This document shows, one piece after another, positions 23,910 to 28,965 of a stretch of DNA of 28,965 bases. Each line of letters opens with the position of its first letter. Positions within the stretch are counted from its first letter, which is position 1. Made by a program: the position numbers and the translations under genes. Source of the DNA: DATGIQ01 sp035295665 (lineage in GTDB: Bacteria > Planctomycetota > Planctomycetia > Gemmatales > Gemmataceae); NCBI GenBank assembly GCA_035295665.1, contig DATGIQ010000568.1, positions 1-28,965 of the forward strand, read 5' to 3'. The notes under the pieces are model-generated. The model was given only the letters and a program-made list of their open reading frames with translations. It made no database searches and was not told the origin of the DNA.

Positions 23910-24830
23910 ATGATGAACGAGGCTCCCCTGGTCAACTTGCATCCCGCCGTGGCCGCGGCCCTCGATTCCGGCCGTCCCGTGGTGGCTTTGGAGTCCACGC
24001 TGATCGCACACGGACTCCCCTGGCCGCTCAACGTCCAGACTGCGCGTGCCGCGGAGGCCGCGGTACGCGAGGAGGGAGCCGTGCCGGCCACGATTGGAGT
24101 TTGGCGGGGCCGTCCAACGGTTGGCCTGACGGAGGAGCAGGTGGAGGACCTGGCGCGCGGCGAGCATGTCCTCAAGGCCAGCCGCCGCGACCTGGCTTAT
24201 GCCGTGGTCCAGGCATTGACGGCAGCAACGACCGTGGCGGCGACCATGTACCTTGCCCATCGAGCCGGGATCCACATCCTTGCGACCGGCGGCATCGGCG
24301 GGGCGCATCGCGGCACGGACCACTCCTGGGATATCTCCGCCGACGTCCTGGAGTTATCGCGCACGCCGGTCGCGGTGGTCTGCGCCGGGGCCAAGAGCAT
24401 TCTCGATATCTCCCGCACGCTGGAAGTGCTCGAGACACAGGGCGTGCCGGTTGTGGGTTATGCGACCAACGAGTTTCCCGCGTTCTATCTCGTCTCCAGT
24501 GGCGAGCAGGTCAGCTCCCGCGTGGATACGCCTGAGCAGGCGGCCACACTTCTTTCCGCCCACTGGCAGCTCGGCGGAGCCGGCGTGGTTTTGGCCCAAC
24601 CGGTCGTGGCCGACGTCGCCATGGCCGAAGGGGAGTTCGAAAGTGCCCTCCGCCAAGCAGAGCGGCAAGCTGCCGACGCCAGTGTTCGCGGGAAGGAATT
24701 GACCCCATTCCTTCTGAAGAAGCTGGCGGAGGTCACCGAAGGAAAGACCCTGCGGGCCAATCAAGTATTGGTCGTCGCCAACGCTCGGCTGGCGGCGCGC
24801 GTGGCCCGGACGCTCGACAGGAATCGTTGA
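23910..24830 (+). CDS. psuG: Pseudouridine-5'-phosphate glycosidase
   Basis: Reversibly splits pseudouridine 5'-phosphate into uracil and ribose 5-phosphate. The 306-residue protein has the family blocks VVALESTLIAHGLPWP (catalytic-type Glu), GAVPATIGVWRGRPTVGL, KASRRDLAY (lysine forming the sugar intermediate), TTVAATMYLAHRAGI, FATGG-type LATGGIGGAHRG, VVCAGAKSILDI, VVGYATNEFPAFY and GKTLRANQVLV. The start is one of two adjacent ATG codons at 23910 and 23913. It lies 3 bases after the threonine synthase-like gene and 13 bases before the SIS isomerase gene. In other bacteria psuG is paired with the PfkB-type kinase psuK; here no PfkB kinase is seen and the nearby kinase is of the ROK family. 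Confidence 0.93.
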   Translation: MMNEAPLVNLHPAVAAALDSGRPVVALESTLIAHGLPWPLNVQTARAAEAAVREEGAVPATIGVWRGRPTVGLTEEQVEDLARGEHVLKASRRDLAYAVVQALTAATTVAATMYLAHRAGIHILATGGIGGAHRGTDHSWDISADVLELSRTPVAVVCAGAKSILDISRTLEVLETQGVPVVGYATNEFPAFYLVSSGEQVSSRVDTPEQAATLLSAHWQLGGAGVVLAQPVVADVAMAEGEFESALRQAERQAADASVRGKELTPFLLKKLAEVTEGKTLRANQVLVVANARLAARVARTLDRNR

Positions 24831-24843
24831 AGGAGAAAAACGG

Positions 24844-25437
24844 ATGCTTGGTACCACGATGGATGTTCCCCCTTTTCTAGAGCGCGTTGGCCGGGAACTG
24901 TTGCGCATCAATCCGGCCGAGATACGCAGTTTGGCCGACGCCCTCTACGCCTGTTACGAGCACGGCCAATGCGCGTTCCTCTGTGGCAACGGTGGCAGCG
25001 GCTCCAACGCCTCGCATTTTTGCGAAGACTTGGGCAAGGGGACGTTGCTCCGTGCCGATTTCGATAACGACAAAAAGAAACGCCTGCGCGTCCTGAGCCT
25101 TACCGATAACACGCCCTACATCCTCGCGTGGGGTAATGACGAAGGATTCGAGCGCGTGTTTGTTGAGCAGCTCAAAAACCTGGCCACGCCGGGGGACCTG
25201 CTGATTGCCATCAGTGGATCGGGGAACAGCCCCAACGTTCTTCGTGCCGTCGAATGGGCGAACCGCAACGGTCTCGAGACTTTTGGTTGCACAGGCTTCA
25301 GCGGCGGCAAGCTACGGTCGCTGGCCCAGCACGGGCTGCATGTCCCCTTGGATGATATGGGCATCGTCGAATCGATCCATCTGACGGCATTTCATTGGGT
25401 GGTGGATGATTTGCATCGGCGGATTTCGCTACGCTGA
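24844..25437 (+). CDS. gmhA: SIS-domain sugar isomerase, GmhA-like (sedoheptulose 7-phosphate isomerase family)
   Basis: The protein has 197 residues with one SIS domain. CGNGGSGSNASHFCEDLGKG and AISGSGNSPNVLRAVEWA are the sugar-phosphate-binding loops. LSLTDNTPYILAWGNDEGFERVFVEQL and VESIHLTAFHWVVD are characteristic of the GmhA branch, which turns sedoheptulose 7-phosphate into D-glycero-D-manno-heptose 7-phosphate for heptose synthesis. AAGGAG precedes the ATG. Whether it makes heptose or handles another sugar phosphate in this cluster is open, as neither HldE nor GmhB is present here. Confidence 0.85.
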   Translation: MLGTTMDVPPFLERVGRELLRINPAEIRSLADALYACYEHGQCAFLCGNGGSGSNASHFCEDLGKGTLLRADFDNDKKKRLRVLSLTDNTPYILAWGNDEGFERVFVEQLKNLATPGDLLIAISGSGNSPNVLRAVEWANRNGLETFGCTGFSGGKLRSLAQHGLHVPLDDMGIVESIHLTAFHWVVDDLHRRISLR

Positions 25438-25452
25438 GCCGGACGGAAGGGC

Positions 25453-26421
25453 ATGTACCTCGGTATCGAAATTGGCGGGACCAAGCTGCAACTTGGGGTT
25501 GGCCGCGGCGACGGACACCTTCTTGGACTTTGGCGCGGCACGGTCGATGTTGCAGCCGGGGCCGACGGGATTCGGCGGCACATTCTGACGGCTGTACCCG
25601 AGCTCCTTGCCCGGTCGGCGATCGCGCGGGATCAGATCCAGGGGATTGGCATCGGCTTCGGCGGCCCGGTGGACGATGCGACTCATACCGTCATCAAATC
25701 GCACCAGATCGAAGGCTGGGACAACTTTCCGTTGGCCGAATGGATTGCGAACATGCTCGGTTGGCAGGCGGTGCTGGGTAATGATGCCGACGTGGCCGGG
25801 CTGGCCGAAGCGCACGTGGGTGCGGGGAAAGGATTGTCGCCGATCTTTTACGTAACCATCGGATCGGGCATTGGCGGGGGCTTGATCATCAACGGCGACA
25901 TTTACCGCGGCACCGGGCGCGGAGCCGCGGAAATCGGACACCTTCGTGTCTGGACGCCTGGAGTCGGAGAAGAGGACTGGGAATCCGGGACACTCGAATC
26001 CGTTGCCTCCGGATGGGGCCTGGGCCAGCGCGCGCGGATTCGATTGGCCAACAGAGAGGGGCGCGGGGCACCGCTTCTCCAGCAGGCAGGTGGAGATCCC
26101 ACAGCCATTACGGGCCAGATGGTGGCAACAGCCGCCGAACAAGGGGATGTGTTTGCCGAGGAAATCTTGCGAGAAGCCCGGCTGTGCCTGGCCCACGCTC
26201 TCTGCCACGTGATTGCCTTGTTGTGTCCGCGGCGAATTATCATTGGCGGCGGCGTCTCCCTGATGGGCGAACGACTCCTCTTTGCACCCTTACGGGAGAC
26301 GGTGGGCCGTTTCGTATTCGCTCCCTTCCGGGGACTTACCGATATCGTGCCGGCAGCCTTGGGCGAGGAGGTCGTTGTGCATGGGGCATTGGCCTTGGCT
26401 CGACGGAGGTTAGGTGGTTAG
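25453..26421 (+). CDS. ROK family sugar kinase
   Basis: The protein has 322 residues. MYLGIEIGGTKLQLGVG is the N-terminal phosphate-binding strand, GIGIGFGGPVDD the ROK substrate motif, NDADVAGLAEAHVGAGKG the catalytic Asp region, VTIGSGIGGGLIINGDIYRGTGRGAAEIGH the sugar-binding Glu-x-x-His and IIIGGGVSLMG the adenosine motif. It is probably a cytosolic glucokinase or other hexokinase. After EIGH most ROK kinases have a zinc cluster CxCGxxGC; here this is replaced by a cysteine-free stretch (WTPGVGEEDWESG), so it belongs to a zinc-less branch. ggaagg precedes the ATG, 15 bases after the SIS gene. Substrate not determinable. Confidence 0.9.
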   Translation: MYLGIEIGGTKLQLGVGRGDGHLLGLWRGTVDVAAGADGIRRHILTAVPELLARSAIARDQIQGIGIGFGGPVDDATHTVIKSHQIEGWDNFPLAEWIANMLGWQAVLGNDADVAGLAEAHVGAGKGLSPIFYVTIGSGIGGGLIINGDIYRGTGRGAAEIGHLRVWTPGVGEEDWESGTLESVASGWGLGQRARIRLANREGRGAPLLQQAGGDPTAITGQMVATAAEQGDVFAEEILREARLCLAHALCHVIALLCPRRIIIGGGVSLMGERLLFAPLRETVGRFVFAPFRGLTDIVPAALGEEVVVHGALALARRRLGG

Positions 26422-26467
26422 ATGAGGGGGCGATTGGGTCCTCCTAGCAGATATTCCCAAGAGAACG

Positions 26468-27622
26468 ATGCGCATGAAAATCAGTCAGATGTCCCTCTTG
26501 GTCATGGGGAGCGCATGGCGCAACCTGACTTTTCTGAAACTAACCACCGATGAAGGCTTAACGGGTGTGAGCGAGGTCCGCCTGTCCAATCGGACCAATG
26601 CGCTGCTCGGCTACTTCGAAGAATGCAAGAAACGTTACATCCTGGGAGCCGACCCGTTCTGCATTGAGCAGATCGTCCAACGGATGTTTCGAGACGATTA
26701 TGGCCGCGTCGGCGAAATCTGTGCGTCGGCCATCAGCCTGGTCGAAATTGCCTGCTGGGACATCGTGGGCAAGGCCGCCAACTTGCCGGTCTACGTCCTG
26801 CTCGGTGGTGCGGTGCGCGACCGCATCAAGGCCTATGCCAATGCCTGGTATCAAGTGCCGCGCACTCCGGACGATTTTGGCCGGGCCGCCAAGGCCGCGG
26901 TGGCCAAGGGTTACAAGGCGCTCAAATTCGACCCGTTCGGCGCCGGTTATTACGAAATGGAACGCAAAGACCGCCTCCACTGCGTTGGCCTTGTGGAAGC
27001 CGTGCGTGCTGCGGTGGGACCGGATGTCGAGCTGTTGATCGAAATGCATGGCCGATTCAGCCCGGCAACGGCGATCCGCATTGCCCGTGATCTGGAGCGG
27101 TTTGAACCCAGCTGGGTTGAAGAACCCGTACCGGCCGATAATCTGAAAGCCTTGGCCAAAGCGGCCCGGCACATCCGTATCCCGGTGGCGACCGGTGAAC
27201 GACTTCACCACAAGCAGGAATATCGAGAGCTGTTTGAGCTGCAAGCCTGCGATATCATCCAGCCGGACATCACCGAATGCTGCGGCCTGCTGGAAGGGAA
27301 AAAGATCGCAGCCATGGCGGATATGTATTACATCACGGTGGCACCGCACAATGTCGGCGGGCCCGTATCGACGGCCACTGCCTTGCACTTTGCCGCGTGC
27401 ACCACGAATTTCAAAATCCAGGAGCATTTCAACGATTTCACCGAGCCGCATACGCGCGAATGTGCCGTCGGCTGCCCCAAGGTTGTGGACGGCTATTTCA
27501 CTCTGCCCAGTGGCCCGGGACTGGGGATGACGCTCAATGAGGACGTGATCCAGGCCCATCCGCCGACTGCGGGGCATTTCAATCTGTTCACGGAGGATTG
27601 GCAAAAGCGGCAGGCCCATTAG
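26468..27622 (+). CDS. Mandelate racemase/enolase-superfamily acid-sugar dehydratase
   Basis: The protein has 384 residues. The capping domain occupies about the first 110 and the barrel the rest. Metal ligands appear as E192 (IEMHGRF), E218 or E219 (VEEPVPADN) and E244 (TGERL). The catalytic pair is H194 (HGR) and H294 (APHNVGGP), the arrangement of galactonate/gluconate-type dehydratases, which remove water from an aldonic acid to give a 2-keto-3-deoxy acid. LLGGAVRDRIKAYAN, DIIQPDITECCG and GPGLGMTLNED are further family blocks. Start at 26468, or 26474 if the second Met is used. It may end the operon; its stop is 3 bases from the stop of the regulator on the other strand. Exact substrate unknown. 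Confidence 0.88.
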   Translation: MRMKISQMSLLVMGSAWRNLTFLKLTTDEGLTGVSEVRLSNRTNALLGYFEECKKRYILGADPFCIEQIVQRMFRDDYGRVGEICASAISLVEIACWDIVGKAANLPVYVLLGGAVRDRIKAYANAWYQVPRTPDDFGRAAKAAVAKGYKALKFDPFGAGYYEMERKDRLHCVGLVEAVRAAVGPDVELLIEMHGRFSPATAIRIARDLERFEPSWVEEPVPADNLKALAKAARHIRIPVATGERLHHKQEYRELFELQACDIIQPDITECCGLLEGKKIAAMADMYYITVAPHNVGGPVSTATALHFAACTTNFKIQEHFNDFTEPHTRECAVGCPKVVDGYFTLPSGPGLGMTLNEDVIQAHPPTAGHFNLFTEDWQKRQAH

Positions 27623-27625
27623 CCG

Positions 27626-28177
27626 CTACTTCTGCTCCAACAGCTCGACCGCCGTTCGTAGTCCGCGCTGCGTCTCGAAGAAGCGTTGGGCCAGGTTATC
27701 CATCAACGTCAAAAACGTGAGCAGATCATGAACCCGCCGGGATCGTTCGCGGGCTTCGGGCTCTTCGGCCAAGCCGCCGAGCGCCTCCGGCGACAATGCT
27801 TCCCGACAACGCCGTAACGTGCTCAAAATGGGGTCGATCTCACGCCGCTTACGCTGGGCGGCCACGAGGGTGAACATTTCCCAAACATCGCTGAGCGATT
27901 CGTAATAATCCCGTCGATCGCCCCGCTTGTGCACGCGCCGCACCAGGCCCCATTCAACGAGCTTGTTCAAGTTCATGCTGACATTGCCGCGCGAAATGGC
28001 CAACCGCGCCATGATATCGTCCATGGACAGGGCGGCCCCCGTGATATAAAGGAGGCCGTGGATGCGGGCCATGGTCGGACTGATGCCCCAAAGGGAGCTC
28101 ATCGTATCCCAAAGGTCAACGAAGCGATCTTCCACTTCTTCCAGTCGCTGCGGGAGGACCGTTTTGGGAACTTTCAT
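27626..28177 (-). CDS. GbsR/MarR-type winged-helix transcriptional regulator
   Basis: The protein has 183 residues from the ATG at 28177; an ATG at 28186 would add three but has AAAGG only one base away, whereas the later one has proper spacing. A winged helix lies at about residues 33-95 (GISPTMARIHGLLYITG, LSMDDIMARLAISRGNVSMNLNKL, VEWGLVRRVHKRGDRRDYYES), the GbsR-like form of MarR. A C-terminal helical part for dimerisation or ligand follows (LLTFLTLMDNLAQRFFE). In Bacillus GbsR is a choline-responsive repressor; the ligand here is unknown. An inverted repeat overlaps its promoter, so it probably represses itself. It is divergent from the deacetylase gene and convergent with the dehydratase gene. 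Confidence 0.88.
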   Translation of the reverse strand: MKVPKTVLPQRLEEVEDRFVDLWDTMSSLWGISPTMARIHGLLYITGAALSMDDIMARLAISRGNVSMNLNKLVEWGLVRRVHKRGDRRDYYESLSDVWEMFTLVAAQRKRREIDPILSTLRRCREALSPEALGGLAEEPEARERSRRVHDLLTFLTLMDNLAQRFFETQRGLRTAVELLEQK

Positions 28178-28180
28178 AAT

Positions 28181-28235
28181 TTTCATACCTTTTAGGAAGT
28201 TATGAAATTATAGGTCGTTGGCGTTGGCCATGCAA
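28181..28235 (-). promoter_or_regulatory. Promoter and operator of the GbsR/MarR-type regulator
   Basis: On the minus strand TTGCAT (28235-28230) and TATAAT (28212-28207) are separated by 17 bases. An inverted repeat, TTTCATA (28181-28187) with TATGAAA (28201-28207), flanked by further A/T symmetry, spans the -10 box and the expected transcript start. This is the classic position for autorepression by a dimeric winged-helix protein. The region is strikingly AT-rich for this window. Confidence 0.5.
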
Positions 28236-28346
28236 GTCGGGCGTTCTCAGGAGCGGAGCCGCGCTGCCAGAGCTGCTTAGAAGTCCGATGCCTCGTAGAA
28301 TGGTCAACTGGGCGGCCCCGAGCATCGCGTTGCTGGAGAATTCCTC

Positions 28347-28965
28347 ATGCTTTACCGCATCACCAATAGACCTTTGCAACTGTTCTTCGCAGTGTGCTGT
28401 CTCGTATGGGCCATCCCCGCCCACGCCGCGGCAGCCGATGTCCCTCCCAAGGTTTACGTGATTCTCTGGTTCGACACGGAGGATTACCTCCTGCCGGCCA
28501 GCGACGATGCCGCCTTGCGCATTGCCGACTTCTTGACGCAAGAACACATCCGGGCCACGTTCAAAGTCGTTGGCGAGAAGGCACGCACCCTAGAACGGCG
28601 TGGCCGTCTGGATGTCGTGGAGGCATTACGGCGCCACGAGATTGGCTACCACTCGAATTTTCATAGCGCGCAGCCGAGCCCCGCCATGTACCTGTCCCCT
28701 TTAGGGTGGGACGAAGGCGTGGCCGAGTTCGACCGCCGCGAACGGCCCGGGTATGACGATGTGAAGCGGATATTCGGGTCGGCGCCCAGCTGTTATGGCC
28801 AGCCGGGCAGTTCATGGGGACCGCAATCTTATGGCGCGATCAAGAACTGGGGAATCAAGGTCTACCTCGATGCCGGTAGCCACGTTCGTCTGGAGGACCG
28901 GCCGTGTTACTACTGCGGCGTGCTCAACCTGTACAAGCTGGCTTACCAACTCCGCACCGGTCTGG
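28347..28965 (+). CDS. Secreted polysaccharide deacetylase-like protein (3' partial)
   Basis: The first 206 residues are in the window. From the ATG at 28347 (GGAG 9 bases upstream) a signal peptide reads LQLFFAVCCLVWAIPAHAAAA. Then VYVILWFDTEDYLLP gives the NodB-fold DTED metal-binding motif, RATFKVVGEKA the next strand, and IGYHSNFHS the H-x3-H metal-binding pair. Together these predict a metal-dependent polysaccharide deacetylase acting outside the cytoplasm. GSAPSCYGQPGSSWGPQ corresponds to the catalytic RxPxG-like strand, and CYYCG follows. The frame is open to the window end. It is divergent from the GbsR/MarR-type regulator, which may control it. Confidence 0.8.
   Translation, partial: MLYRITNRPLQLFFAVCCLVWAIPAHAAAADVPPKVYVILWFDTEDYLLPASDDAALRIADFLTQEHIRATFKVVGEKARTLERRGRLDVVEALRRHEIGYHSNFHSAQPSPAMYLSPLGWDEGVAEFDRRERPGYDDVKRIFGSAPSCYGQPGSSWGPQSYGAIKNWGIKVYLDAGSHVRLEDRPCYYCGVLNLYKLAYQLRTGL

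Overview
The window looks like a piece of a GC-rich Planctomycetota chromosome, probably from the Gemmata/Pirellula side of the phylum. That placement is inference, with no marker gene to fix it. The supporting signs are: a secreted beta-helix protein opening with the R-x-x-x-LEDRTVPST type N-terminus that planctomycetes put on giant exported proteins; a multi-Ig protein ending in a DUF4214-like segment; SpoVG carrying a zinc ribbon next to ispE; Tat-exported aldo/keto reductases; and several very small membrane or lipoprotein genes. No tRNA, rRNA or CRISPR array was recognised.

Layout. (1) 1-2923: the 3' part of a large surface protein with eight Ig-like repeats. (2) 3396-10537: an accessory-looking stretch. 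A Tat-type aldo/keto reductase is followed by a decayed ISKra4-type transposase piece, a serine-recombinase tail, and a second copy of the reductase's 3' end. Then comes a two-gene ATPase + DUF4276 (TOPRIM-like) module resembling anti-phage conflict systems, a secreted seven-blade WD40 protein, and another Tat-type aldo/keto reductase. (3) 10619-17449: housekeeping genes (enolase, endonuclease IV, fused CobA-HemD) mixed with small planctomycete-type membrane proteins and lipoproteins. Between enolase and endonuclease IV lies a strongly structured non-coding block. Upstream of endonuclease IV is a membrane-anchored protein whose frame continues past an in-frame TGA. (4) 17782-20659: a frameshifted ECF-sigma-factor remnant, a structured leader, and the beta-helix surface protein. 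(5) 20711-22246: spoVG-ispE on the minus strand. (6) 22599-27622: five plus-strand genes (threonine synthase-like, psuG, a GmhA-like SIS isomerase, a ROK sugar kinase and an enolase-superfamily acid-sugar dehydratase). The first four are packed closely enough to be one operon and suggest carbohydrate or nucleoside catabolism. (7) 27626-28965: a GbsR/MarR-type regulator with an inverted repeat over its own promoter, divergent from a secreted polysaccharide-deacetylase-like protein cut by the window end.

The points most worth checking are the ATPase-DUF4276 pair in its scarred neighbourhood, the in-frame TGA with a small hairpin of bacterial-SECIS geometry, the structured block at 12071-12315, and the sugar cluster that combines psuG with a ROK kinase and a dehydratase.
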